DNA from: Chlamydiales bacterium STE3
GTDB lineage: Bacteria; Chlamydiota; Chlamydiia; Chlamydiales; Parachlamydiaceae
Direction of reading: 5' to 3'
DNA length: 64,000 nt
Assembly (NCBI GenBank): GCA_011125455.1
Contig: VKHO01000058.1
Span: 106,020 to 170,019 of the forward strand
A model generated the notes under the pieces. The model was not told the origin of the DNA. It worked only from the letters and a program-made list of their open reading frames with translations, and did no database searches. Positions 42,270-51,216 of this stretch are shown here, one piece after another; within the stretch, counting starts at the first letter, position 1; each line of letters begins with the position of its first letter. Both the position numbers and the translations under genes were made by a program.

Positions 42270-43850
42270 TTAGCTTCCAATTAAAACGTTATCGTAATAA
42301 AGATGATTTGCAGAGTCATGATAGTAAAACACAGGGACATCCCGATTAAAAATATCTACACAAATTTGATCTTTTATTAGGTTTAGATTTTCTTCATGAA
42401 AAGTCAATTGCAACTTTTCTACCTCCTCTCGGATGGCATTCACCAACGGTTGCAGCGTTTCCTCTTGCGCCGGATCAATTCGAACAATAACGCCGTTTAA
42501 ACTGCTAGTATTTAATAAAACAATACGTCCCCTTGTTTGTTTTAAAATCTCATAAATTTCCTGTATTCTTGTCTCGTATTCCTGATTGGACTCCTGAGAC
42601 ATATCAATATTTTCTAATAAGTTTTCTACCTGTATACCAGCTAAGTTCAATTGTTCTTCAGTAATCCCATAAGAAAGTTGCGCTGCATTCTCATTACCGG
42701 AGATCTTTTGCAAATATCCATCAGCAAACCAAAGACGATTTAATCCCATTAAAGAAGGATCAGTGCCTCTAGAACAATCAAAAACATAAGCTGCTCCATC
42801 ACCGCTTTTAAAAATCCCACTTCCGACTTGGTCAAAATTAGGGATTAAAAATACTTCCGCATCAATTAAATAAGGAGATTGATTAGCGATAAGGATATTT
42901 TGATAATGCAAATCTGACAATCCAAGGCTTTGAGCAATCTTTTCTAAAACACATAATTTTTTAAAGTAATCTCTCAATTCTTCATTACTACTAACGGTAT
43001 TGTTATCTTGTATGTTTTTAAGCACCTCACAATAGCCATAAAAGCGATCTGACCCACTTTCCTCATCTTCACAATTGAGCACTTTATATGTTCCAAATCC
43101 AAAAGTTCTTAATAATCCTTCATCTTCATCACAAAGTAATAATTCAGGCAACATAGAGCGCGGCTTATAAATAATTTCCTTCCCACTTCTAAAAATCAAC
43201 TTAAAAGGAATTTTTCCTTTATTGTGAGTTTCCTTTCCTAAAGCTAACATTTCAACAAGAGTGTCGTCTTCTGCTATCTCAAAATAATTCAATTTGCCCT
43301 GGTTGACATCTTTTTCTACTTTATTCTTAATTTGGCTGATAAAGGAGGAGAACTTAGAAAGAATGTTATCCACCATTATAATTTGAGAGTTTTCTAACGC
43401 CCCATCGATGTCGAATACGGCTAATATTCTTGCAGATAAGTGTTTACAGAGATTATCGCTACTTTCTTGTCCTAATTGGGCAGTTATTACATTTGATCTA
43501 AGATAGGCTTTAACAAAATTATTTATATATATCTTCGCCTCTCTATCTTTATTTGCCGTTATATAGGCATGAGTAGTTTGGACAATTTTTTCGATAGAAA
43601 AAAAAGGCAGGCGGGGTTTTCTAAGGGAATGTAAAGCGTAAGCTCCTCCTAATAAAAAAATTCCACCTACTGCTGAGAAAAAAATCTTAGGATGTTGCCG
43701 GGGGAAATTTTTTGCTTGGGAAAAAATATTTTTAGCAATTGCATTTATGTTTTCTAAGTTGCTTTGCTTACCCAAGATGATTTGCGGAAGAGAGGTGAGA
43801 TGTATAAAAAGATAATTAAAGGGACGGCTATTTACATTGTTTGAAAACAT
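42270..43850 (-). CDS. Stand-alone LanM-type dehydratase-like (DUF4135) membrane protein
   Basis: 526 residues. One membrane segment (about 57-74, FFSAVGGIFLLGGAYAL) precedes a cytosolic or lumenal domain that matches the lanthipeptide dehydratase fold of LanM: FKLIFRSGKEIIYKPRS (Lys229), RFYGYCEVL, LCVLEKIAQSLGLSDLHYQN (Asp313, His315, Asn318), PYLIDAEVFL (Asp330), and near the end GRIVLLNTSSLNG, similar to the RxxxRxT elimination motif but with Leu for the second Arg. No LanC cyclase domain follows, whereas LanM enzymes have about 1000 residues. Substrate unknown. It lies between an IS remnant and a small tail-anchored gene on the other strand. Confidence 0.72.
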   Translation of the reverse strand: MFSNNVNSRPFNYLFIHLTSLPQIILGKQSNLENINAIAKNIFSQAKNFPRQHPKIFFSAVGGIFLLGGAYALHSLRKPRLPFFSIEKIVQTTHAYITANKDREAKIYINNFVKAYLRSNVITAQLGQESSDNLCKHLSARILAVFDIDGALENSQIIMVDNILSKFSSFISQIKNKVEKDVNQGKLNYFEIAEDDTLVEMLALGKETHNKGKIPFKLIFRSGKEIIYKPRSMLPELLLCDEDEGLLRTFGFGTYKVLNCEDEESGSDRFYGYCEVLKNIQDNNTVSSNEELRDYFKKLCVLEKIAQSLGLSDLHYQNILIANQSPYLIDAEVFLIPNFDQVGSGIFKSGDGAAYVFDCSRGTDPSLMGLNRLWFADGYLQKISGNENAAQLSYGITEEQLNLAGIQVENLLENIDMSQESNQEYETRIQEIYEILKQTRGRIVLLNTSSLNGVIVRIDPAQEETLQPLVNAIREEVEKLQLTFHEENLNLIKDQICVDIFNRDVPVFYYHDSANHLYYDNVLIGS

Positions 43851-44372
43851 TTTAACCTTAAAATAAATAGTTTTTAAAACTAATTTTGATTATATTATAT
43901 ATAATATATTTTGTGAATTTTTGTTTAAAATTAGTTACAATTTGATATTATATTAAAAACAGACTGAACTAACCGGAATTTACCAGAAGCATTAGCAGCC
44001 TTATGGCATCAATGTTCTCAACATTTATCTGTTATGTACTATCCTCAGTTAGCACTCATTGCCTTGTAGGCATTCCTAACTTTGTCATCTTATTCATAGC
44101 CAAAGATTTAGCATATACCCCCCTCATCTTGGCCGAACTTTCCGTCTTTTTCGGGGAAGTACTAAAAAATCTAAGTTCCGTACAATGGATAACGATTAAG
44201 AGAAAGCTTACTTATCATAAGCACCCTCTTTGTAAGCAGTTTCCACCCTCTTTAGGAGCTCAAAAGAACGTAAAGAATGCAAAAATTTTATTTATTGCAT
44301 TTAAAATGCTTTTAAACTATTTTTAATTAATATAATTAAGTAATTATTTAATCAAACCCTCCAGGAGACAAA
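43851..44372. other. AT-rich region between divergent genes
   Basis: About 520 bases that must hold the promoters of both neighbours. A 107-codon frame at 44003-44326 has no ribosome site and an unconvincing mix of hydrophobic and basic residues, so it is not called. No repeats or motifs recognised. Confidence 0.4.
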
Positions 44373-44795
44373 ATGGGAGTTGATGTATTGAAAGGAGAAG
44401 TCTTTTATGAAATTGTTGCTCCTTCTCTTAAAGAAAAAGCAATAAAAGACAAAGCAGCCTCTTTAGGAATTTCAAAAATTAACACAGAAGAGGAAAAGAA
44501 TTTATTAATTAATAGCTTAGTGAGTGATATTCAATCTAAAATCTCCGATTATATTAATAAAGAAGAAGTTCTTAACAAGCATAAACATCTAACAAACTAT
44601 AAATCTTCCTCTCTTTATAAATGGTCGGTGCTGGAACAAGCTGAAAAAGCAGTGGAAACTATTTATCCCTCTGCATCCGATGGAAATTTGGTCCTTTCTA
44701 ACAAAATTTCTAAGCAATCTGCAGATAAGTCTTTACCCATTACTCTCTTAGTCTGTAGCGTAGTAGCGATGGCTATATTTGGAAAGGGAGAATAA
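44373..44795 (+). CDS. Small tail-anchored protein
   Basis: 140 residues, no known family. CCAGGAG lies six bases before the ATG, which supports a real gene. The first 115 residues are helical and charged (SLKEKAIKDKAASLGISK, then DIQSKISDYINKEEVLNKHK). A single hydrophobic segment near the end (121-136, LPITLLVCSVVAMAIF) leaves only GKGE after it, a tail-anchor layout. It is the divergent neighbour of the LanM-like gene; a functional link is only a guess. Confidence 0.68.
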   Translation: MGVDVLKGEVFYEIVAPSLKEKAIKDKAASLGISKINTEEEKNLLINSLVSDIQSKISDYINKEEVLNKHKHLTNYKSSSLYKWSVLEQAEKAVETIYPSASDGNLVLSNKISKQSADKSLPITLLVCSVVAMAIFGKGE

Positions 44796-45199
44796 CATTC
44801 CTTCTATAGGTTTGCATAGGTCGCTTCAAAAACTAGTTATTAAAGAAATTCAACATTAATTTGATATTAAATAATAAAAAATCAAGCAGGCACGAGCTGT
44901 AAAGAGCTTTTTAGATAACAGAAAGTGTAGATTGCCTACAAGTTACTTGTATAGCATTTGTCAGAAAACTCATAGCGATTGCTTCGTAAGGATGAGGTTG
45001 GACGCATCTACCAGTATTACCCCCCCCATCTTTTGGCCTGTACAGGTTAACTACCTATACACAACCCAGGCAGCTTAGGTGCAATGACTAGATTTCTTAT
45101 AATTTTTTTTATTCATGATAGCCCACTTGATACGGGTCCAACTTTTTTTATTGCAGCCAGCATACGAGTGGATTATGGTGTAAAAAAATAACATTAAGA
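44796..45199. other. Intergenic region, nothing recognised
   Basis: About 400 bases with homopolymer runs (C8 near 45023, T8 near 45103). No readable gene, repeat or stable hairpin. Confidence 0.4.
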
Positions 45200-45622
45200 A
45201 TGGCGATGGAATTTATAGCAAAAAACAAAGTGCGCATGCACGACACCGACATGGCAGGGATCCTTTACTTTGCCCGGCAATTTCGCTTTGCACACGATGC
45301 CTTAGAAGACTTTTTCGAGCAGGAAACAGGGACTAATTTTGATGATGTCTTCAAAAAGCAAAAATCGGCATTTGTAATTGTTCATTGTGAAGCCGACTAC
45401 TTTACTCCTTTGGCAGTAGGCGATCCCTTGGATATCCATCTCTTAGTCAATAGAATCGGACAGACTTCCTTTACACTGTTTTACAAAATTTTCCGTAAAG
45501 GTCATCTTGTCGGCACAGTAAAAACAGTGCATGTTGCCATTAAAACAGACACCAGAACGAAGACAGAAATTCCCGCCATGATCCGCAATGCCCTCGAGAA
45601 GTATCGCCAAGAGGAAAACTAA
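45200..45622 (+). CDS. Acyl-CoA thioesterase, 4HBT hot-dog fold
   Basis: 140 residues of the 4-hydroxybenzoyl-CoA thioesterase family. The N-terminal VRMHDTDMAGILYFARQF carries the catalytic Asp of the HxDxxG-type motif. The strand LDIHLLVNRIGQTSFTLFYKI and the end MIRNALEKYRQ complete the fold. It could hydrolyse 1,4-dihydroxy-2-naphthoyl-CoA or another acyl-CoA; the sequence alone does not tell. It is a single gene, surrounded by accessory DNA. A second ATG two codons downstream is possible. Confidence 0.88.
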   Translation: MAMEFIAKNKVRMHDTDMAGILYFARQFRFAHDALEDFFEQETGTNFDDVFKKQKSAFVIVHCEADYFTPLAVGDPLDIHLLVNRIGQTSFTLFYKIFRKGHLVGTVKTVHVAIKTDTRTKTEIPAMIRNALEKYRQEEN

Positions 45623-45782
45623 AGTTTGATCATTAAAACCCAAGAACAATATCTAAAATTGCCACATTTTTACCTAGCAATGAGGAATAGCTTGGTTGTG
45701 AGAGGCAACCAAGCTTAAAAGAAAGCACGCGTAGTTAACTAATAAAAAGAAAAGCTGCCCCTCTACTGAATCTCGCCATCGA

Positions 45783-45835
45783 TCGCCTCTGTAAATTTAG
45801 CCTACCACCCAAAGGGTAGGAATCGTATGAGGCGA
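45783..45835. terminator. Imperfect long hairpin between convergent genes
   Basis: TCGCCTC at 45783-45789 pairs with GAGGCGA at 45829-45835, with an inner stem CCTACC (45801-45806) and GGTAGG (45815-45820). It lies between the thioesterase gene and the F-box gene. Likely a bidirectional transcript end. Confidence 0.4.
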
Positions 45836-45879
45836 GCGATCTTCCATTAAACTTAAGCCAACGAGACTGCCTCAGTAAA

Positions 45880-46920
45880 TTAAGGCGTTTTAAAAGCGAT
45901 AACTCCAAGCTCCCTTATATGATTATTCATATTTTCCAAGCAGAGCATGTAGAAATTGTCGTGACCATTAATAAAAATGTTTATCCTTTGAAACTCATCA
46001 CTAAATATGCGACACTGCGGTTCTTTTTCTGTCTCTTCATTATAGATAATAAGGCTATTGACAAAAGAGCAAACGGCAGCATCTAATACGCTTGGCAGCT
46101 TATACGTTTTCTTTACCTCATCATCGAAAGAATTTTGAATATGATAGCTCCCATTAAAAGAATATTTGGTCATCAAAACCCAATGAGCTCTATGAGCAGG
46201 ACCCTTGCCGTCCCCCAAAGTGTTGTCATGCAAGGTCAGGTTGCCTTTTCTAATGGAGCTAGCTAGCTTGGGCAGGGTCTCTAAAGTAAGTGGTATGCCG
46301 TCGACAATTTCAGGAATGAGGACAGGCACATGCGTTTCTTCTAATTTTTTATCAGGATAAAGGTGGCAGCCACTTTTCAAAATTTTATAAAATTCTTTTG
46401 GGAAAGGGGGCTCTTCGCCGATCTCTTTAAAATATGTTGTCCATGCCGCTTTGCCAAAAGCTTCTTTTGGTGGAGTCTTCCAAAGCGTCTTATCACTTGT
46501 AAGCGCTTGCCAAGCCTTACTGACTTGCATACTTCTTCCAAGGTGAGCTGGGTCAAGATAGGAAAAAATTTTAAGGGCTATCTCTTCAGGAAGAGAAACA
46601 GGATCTACTTTTTTAGTGAGCACTCCAAAACAAATCCTTTGCTGTTTCTTAGTCAAAAGCTTTCTGACAGTCTTCGAAAAGAGGGCACCTCCACAAGAAA
46701 AGACGATAGCCAAAGCACCTAAACATCCTCTTACTAAGCGTTCCCAAAGAAAAAACTTGCGTTCTTTTTGTGCAATCAGCTGGTAATAGTGACCACAGTA
46801 GGCCACAGGGGGTGTTTTACCCTGTTTATCCACTATTTTGCTTTTAAAGCCGGGTGTATCTTTCCATTCCTTACCCAGATTAATCTCCCTGGCATCTCTA
46901 ATAATTTTTAAAATTGCCAT
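45880..46920 (-). CDS. F-box protein with N-terminal membrane module
   Basis: 346 residues. Residues 41-90 carry AYCGHYYQL, a basic stretch and a hydrophobic helix with FSCGGALFSKTV. Residues 109-148 are a clear F-box: LPEEIALKIFSYLDPAHLGR, then VSKAWQALTSDKTLWK. F-box domains dock on Skp1 of eukaryotic ubiquitin ligases, so the protein is a likely effector that redirects host protein turnover; F-box genes are numerous in amoeba-associated chlamydiae. The C-terminal 180 residues would be the target-binding part and resemble nothing I know. The first module is shared with the Sel1 protein. Confidence 0.9.
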   Translation of the reverse strand: MAILKIIRDAREINLGKEWKDTPGFKSKIVDKQGKTPPVAYCGHYYQLIAQKERKFFLWERLVRGCLGALAIVFSCGGALFSKTVRKLLTKKQQRICFGVLTKKVDPVSLPEEIALKIFSYLDPAHLGRSMQVSKAWQALTSDKTLWKTPPKEAFGKAAWTTYFKEIGEEPPFPKEFYKILKSGCHLYPDKKLEETHVPVLIPEIVDGIPLTLETLPKLASSIRKGNLTLHDNTLGDGKGPAHRAHWVLMTKYSFNGSYHIQNSFDDEVKKTYKLPSVLDAAVCSFVNSLIIYNEETEKEPQCRIFSDEFQRINIFINGHDNFYMLCLENMNNHIRELGVIAFKTP

Positions 46921-47094
46921 AAAATTAGCCTTAATAAATTGAAGAATTCCTCACTATAACCAATTCGATAATAAAATAAGAAGGCAATGCCAAACTACCA
47001 TGCTTGTCTTGGTGCAAATTTAAAGGCACTTGAGAGAAAGTTTTATAGCTTTAATGCAAGCTCTCTTATACAAAGATTCAAATGCGGTTAAAGC

Positions 47095-48345
47095 TTAAAT
47101 CTTCAAAATTTCTTTTTCGGAGCGAGCGACTAATACAGAGCAACAGCTATTGCTAAATACATTAACCATTGTTCTGAACATATCTAGAATCCTTTCAACA
47201 GCGAGGATGAGAGCAATTGCATCTGAGGGAAATCCAATCGTTGAAAGAATCAGTATAATGGAGATGATGCTGGCCGAAGGAATACCTGCCATCCCAAAAG
47301 AGAGAAGAAGTGTCATCAAAAAGACAATCCCTTGGGAAGCTAGACTTAACTCCATGCCATAAATCTGCGCAACAGTGAAGACCGCTACAATTACCTGAAG
47401 AGAACTGCCTGCTAGATTGACAGAAGCACCAAGTGGCAGCATGAAGCTAGCAATTCGATTGGAGACGCCCACCTTTTTTTCCACACATTCAATCGTCACG
47501 GGAAGTGTCGCGGCAGAGGAAGTTGTGCTAAATGCGGTAATTAAAGCAGGAAGCATGGCTTTAAAATGGGCAATTGGGCTGACCTTTGCAATAAACTTTA
47601 GCAAGATAGGCAGGATAACTAACATGTAGATAGCTAAACCCAGAAGAACGGTCGAGAAAAAATAGCCAACAGAGAAGATACTTTTTAAACCTGTCGAAGC
47701 CACCACTTTGGCGACAAGAGCAAAAACGCCGAAGGGTAAAACGGTCATGACAAGTTGTGTCATTTTCATCATCACCTGAAAAATACCTTGCCAGAAGCCA
47801 ATAAGAACGCGCGCCGGTTCTTTATCGATGCGCGAAAGAAAAAACCCAAAGAGCAAACTAAAAAAAATTAATCCGAGCATTTGGCCTTGAGAAGCAGCCA
47901 AAAGAATATTGGAAGGAATAATTTTCAAAAAAATTTGCTCAACTTTTGCAAAGGTGCCCTCTTTAGCCTGAGAGGCAATTTCTAAAAGTTTAGAGTCCGC
48001 AAAAGCCAATCCTTCAGAGGCAAAATGTCCCGGCTGAAGCAAATTGGCTAAAATCCAACCTACAAATATCGCTAAAAAACTGGTTCCAAAGAAATAACCA
48101 AAAATTTTTAATCCAAGCTGTCCCGCAGAGTCTTCCCCCCCTATTTTTGCCGCGCCAGTAATAATCGAAGCCGCGACTAAAGGAACCACAACCAATGTCA
48201 GTGCATTTAAAAAAAGTTGGCCAAATAATTGGTACAATTGATAATAGGTGATTCCAGCAAAACCGGACTCAGTACCGGTTAGAGTCCCAGCTGCAATAGC
48301 TAAAGCTATGGCGATGAGAACCTTGAGAAGTGTATTATTGCGCAT
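47095..48345 (-). CDS. Dicarboxylate/glutamate:cation symporter (DAACS family)
   Basis: 416 residues from the ATG at 48345; an upstream TTG at 48369 would add eight. Eight membrane helices and two re-entrant loops are expected. The Ser-rich loop TAFSTTSSAATLPVTIECVE and the LPLGASVNLAGSSLQ motif define the family (GltP, DctA). It takes up glutamate, aspartate or C4-dicarboxylates with protons or sodium. C. trachomatis carries a comparable glutamate symporter (gltT). Confidence 0.92.
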   Translation of the reverse strand: MRNNTLLKVLIAIALAIAAGTLTGTESGFAGITYYQLYQLFGQLFLNALTLVVVPLVAASIITGAAKIGGEDSAGQLGLKIFGYFFGTSFLAIFVGWILANLLQPGHFASEGLAFADSKLLEIASQAKEGTFAKVEQIFLKIIPSNILLAASQGQMLGLIFFSLLFGFFLSRIDKEPARVLIGFWQGIFQVMMKMTQLVMTVLPFGVFALVAKVVASTGLKSIFSVGYFFSTVLLGLAIYMLVILPILLKFIAKVSPIAHFKAMLPALITAFSTTSSAATLPVTIECVEKKVGVSNRIASFMLPLGASVNLAGSSLQVIVAVFTVAQIYGMELSLASQGIVFLMTLLLSFGMAGIPSASIISIILILSTIGFPSDAIALILAVERILDMFRTMVNVFSNSCCSVLVARSEKEILKI

Positions 48346-48380
48346 GGTACCGGGCTTAGATTTAAGCAAATCGCATATAA

Positions 48381-49664
48381 TTGTACACTTTTGGTGTTTT
48401 TTTGATCACTCATCTTTTATTTTTCCTGTTAGTTCTTCTCTTAATTGGGATAGCGCCAAGCGATGCAGCTTGTAAACACCCTAATTTCCTTCTTAAAATT
48501 TTAGGTGCCTATGCTCTTCTTATTGGAGTGATCTATCTTCAAGCAATTTTTGAAAAAAAATGGTTGCGGCGCCACAAAAGATTCTTTTATTTGCTCACTC
48601 AATGCGAAATTCTTCTTTTTTTGGCTTTTTGTTATTTTTATTTGAATATCAAAAGCTTATTGCCCCAGCAATTGCCTCTTTTTTATTCTCAATTTTTTGC
48701 AACTCTCATCCCTCTCCTTTTTTATTTCTGTGCTATAGCTCTTTACCACTACACCTCGTTTTATTCTCTCAATCGCCGAAGTGCTTATCTCTATGCTGCA
48801 CGGCAGATCAAAATTCTCATCCCATTTGCTCTTCCTTTTTTAGTTTTTACCTTATTCATGGATCTTTCTACAGGACTTCATCTAAGTGAAAACGAAACAG
48901 CCCAGTTGGCTGTGTTGATTTCTACCGTTTGCTTTTCGGCTTTTCTCTTGCCTCCAGCGATTTGCTTTTTATGGGATTGCCACCCTCTTCATGACTCTGT
49001 CATTTTGCAACGCTTAGAAGGGATCTGTAAAAAAGCCCACTTCACTCATGGAGGACTGAAACAATGGAATCTATTTGAGTTTACGCCAACAGCAGCTATT
49101 TTAGGGATCATCCCACGTTTTAGATATATTTTATTCACGCCTAGTTTGCTCAGTCAGCTTTCACCAAAAGCCCTTGAAGCCGTTCTGGCTCATGAAATCG
49201 GCCACAGCAAACATAGACACTTACTTTTCTTCCCCTTTGTCCTCTATGGTATGGTGCTTTTTGTCAGCCTCATTCTAGAAACTCTTCTCTTCTACTTCCC
49301 TATCTTAAATGCTCCATTGTTTCTTTTTTTTCTCTACGCGCTCCTTCTCGCATTTTTTTTCCGATATGCTTTAGGCTTCTTTTCCAGGCTTTTCGAAAGG
49401 CAGGCCGATCTTTATGGCTTACAAATAGGCATTCCCCCCACCGATATGATTGAAGCCTTAGATACTATTGGCAAACTCACAGGCAATAGCCATAAAACGC
49501 CCAATTGGCATCATTTTAGCCTCGAAGAACGAATACTTTTTTTAAAAAAAGTGGCAAAAAACCCGCAACTTGCTGTGGAATATCACCATTACGTCTTTAT
49601 TGTACGGCTTCTTTTTATCCTTGTTTTAGGGATAGCAAGTGCCCTCTCCTTTTTCTTTTTTTAG
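48381..49664 (+). CDS. M48-family membrane zinc metallopeptidase
   Basis: A 427-residue frame with at least six hydrophobic segments. The zinc site is HEIGHSKHRH, His271, Glu272 and His275, with the third ligand Glu in FERQADLYGL downstream. This matches HtpX/Ste24-type peptidases that degrade or clip membrane proteins. No ATG lies near the start; TTG at 48381 or TTG at 48402 must be used. It is divergent from the symporter with 35 bases between, so its promoter overlaps the symporter start. The long hydrophobic N-terminus (about 160 residues) suits the Ste24 type. Confidence 0.85.
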   Translation: MYTFGVFLITHLLFFLLVLLLIGIAPSDAACKHPNFLLKILGAYALLIGVIYLQAIFEKKWLRRHKRFFYLLTQCEILLFLAFCYFYLNIKSLLPQQLPLFYSQFFATLIPLLFYFCAIALYHYTSFYSLNRRSAYLYAARQIKILIPFALPFLVFTLFMDLSTGLHLSENETAQLAVLISTVCFSAFLLPPAICFLWDCHPLHDSVILQRLEGICKKAHFTHGGLKQWNLFEFTPTAAILGIIPRFRYILFTPSLLSQLSPKALEAVLAHEIGHSKHRHLLFFPFVLYGMVLFVSLILETLLFYFPILNAPLFLFFLYALLLAFFFRYALGFFSRLFERQADLYGLQIGIPPTDMIEALDTIGKLTGNSHKTPNWHHFSLEERILFLKKVAKNPQLAVEYHHYVFIVRLLFILVLGIASALSFFFF

Positions 49665-49762
49665 TAGTTGATTTTCAAAAGAATTTGTTTCTATAAAAGA
49701 TGAAACCTAATTCAGCAAGAAGACAACCCTAACATCAAAAAGGCTAAGATAAGGAGTTTTTC

Positions 49763-51160
49763 ATGAGCCAATCTCTACAAAACATTATACAAACCTCGCA
49801 AAATCAAACTCTTAAAGATTACTTTACATTCCTATCTTTTGCCAGTGTGAGCTCAGAACCTAACTTTAAACAAGAACTTCTTGACTGTGTTAACTGGTTG
49901 AAGGCCTATATCGATGCCATGGGATTTGAAACCGAACTCTGGCGACATGATGAGGGGCATCCGGTTCTTTATGCAAGCTACAAAGTCAATGAAAATGCCC
50001 CGACGCTACTCATCTATAATCATTACGATGTTCAGCCATATGATCCTTTAGATCTTTGGGAAACGCCCCCATTTCAACCCACTCTACGTGGGAAAGAAGT
50101 GTATGCAAGAGGTGCCCAAGATAATAAAGGGCAATGTTTTTATGTACTCCAAGGTCTTAAAGCTTTGTTGCAAAAAGAAGGTACTCTTCCCTTAAACATT
50201 AAGCTCTGCATCGAAGGAGAAGAAGAAAACGGCAGTGCTAGCCTCGATGCTCTTTTACAGAGCAAGAAAGAGGCCCTTAAAGCGGACTATCTTGCCATCG
50301 TGGATCTCGGCATCCCCTCGCCTAATAAACCGGCTATTACCCTTGGTAATCGCGGTATTATCACGATGGATATTGAGGTTTCTGGTTCCTCAATAGATCT
50401 CCATTCCGGAGTACATGGCGGTGCTGTTTTTAATCCTATTCATGGCCTTGTGCAGATGCTAGCTGCTTTAAGAGACGAAAATGGCAAAATCGCCATTCCT
50501 GGTTTCTACGATGCCGTCTCCGAGATTAGCGATGAGGAAAGAGGATTTATTGATTTTGCAATTGATGAAAAAGAATACCAACATACCTTTGCCACCCAAA
50601 CGTCTGGGGGTGAGCGGCACTTTCCAGTAGGTGAACGTCTTGGCTTAAGGCCAACTGTCGAAATCAATGGCATAACCGGAGGCTATTGTGGGGAAGGTTT
50701 CAAGACCGTCATTCCAGCTCTAGCAAAAGCAAAAATTTCTTGTCGTTTAGTTCCCGACCAGCAACCAGAAAAAATCGCCCACCTTGTGGCTGACTTTTTA
50801 ATGCGTAAAACGCCAGGGGGGTTAAAAACCTCAATAAATCTACATGGTGGTGGTGGAGCTGCAACAAGGACAAATCCTCATTCTAAAGCTGTACAAGCCT
50901 TTGCGAAAGCCTACGAAGAAGTCTTTCAAAAAAATTGCCAATTTATTTTAAGTGGGGCTTCTATTCCAATTGCTGCAAAACTTTCTGAAGCGGCAAATGC
51001 TGAAATGGTACTTCTCGGCCTTGGCTTATCCACGGACTGCATCCACGCACCTAACGAGCACTTTGGCATCGACCGTTTGGAAAAGGGAGCTTTAATCATT
51101 GCTAAAGCCATCGAGTTTCTCTCTTTAACAGAAAAACAGACTTTAAATTCAACTTGTTAG
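49763..51160 (+). CDS. M20-family metallodipeptidase
   Basis: 465 residues. Metal ligands are readable in NHYDVQP (His, Asp), ARGAQDNKGQ (bridging Asp) and EGEEENGS (Glu pair), with the last His in CIHAPNEHFGIDRL. The dimerisation domain lies at about 190-340. This is the CNDP/dapE-like dipeptidase group, cytosolic, cutting dipeptides obtained from the host. AAGGAG lies seven bases before the ATG. Same strand as htrA, 56 bases upstream. Confidence 0.9.
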   Translation: MSQSLQNIIQTSQNQTLKDYFTFLSFASVSSEPNFKQELLDCVNWLKAYIDAMGFETELWRHDEGHPVLYASYKVNENAPTLLIYNHYDVQPYDPLDLWETPPFQPTLRGKEVYARGAQDNKGQCFYVLQGLKALLQKEGTLPLNIKLCIEGEEENGSASLDALLQSKKEALKADYLAIVDLGIPSPNKPAITLGNRGIITMDIEVSGSSIDLHSGVHGGAVFNPIHGLVQMLAALRDENGKIAIPGFYDAVSEISDEERGFIDFAIDEKEYQHTFATQTSGGERHFPVGERLGLRPTVEINGITGGYCGEGFKTVIPALAKAKISCRLVPDQQPEKIAHLVADFLMRKTPGGLKTSINLHGGGGAATRTNPHSKAVQAFAKAYEEVFQKNCQFILSGASIPIAAKLSEAANAEMVLLGLGLSTDCIHAPNEHFGIDRLEKGALIIAKAIEFLSLTEKQTLNSTC

Positions 51161-51182
51161 CATTTTTTTTGTTGCGTATACT
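51154..51182 (+). promoter_or_regulatory. Predicted sigma-66/70 promoter of htrA
   Basis: TTGTTA at 51154-51159 and TATACT at 51177-51182 with a spacer of exactly 17 bases, mostly T. It lies 35 bases before the htrA ATG and overlaps the end of the M20 gene, so htrA can be expressed on its own. Confidence 0.55.
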
Positions 51183-51216
51183 TTGAAAACAACGCTTATA
51201 TATAAAGGAGTTAAAC

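Noticed and set aside
44003..44326. 107-codon plus-strand frame between the LanM-like and tail-anchored genes
   Set aside because: No ribosome site and an incoherent mix of hydrophobic and basic segments; left as non-coding.
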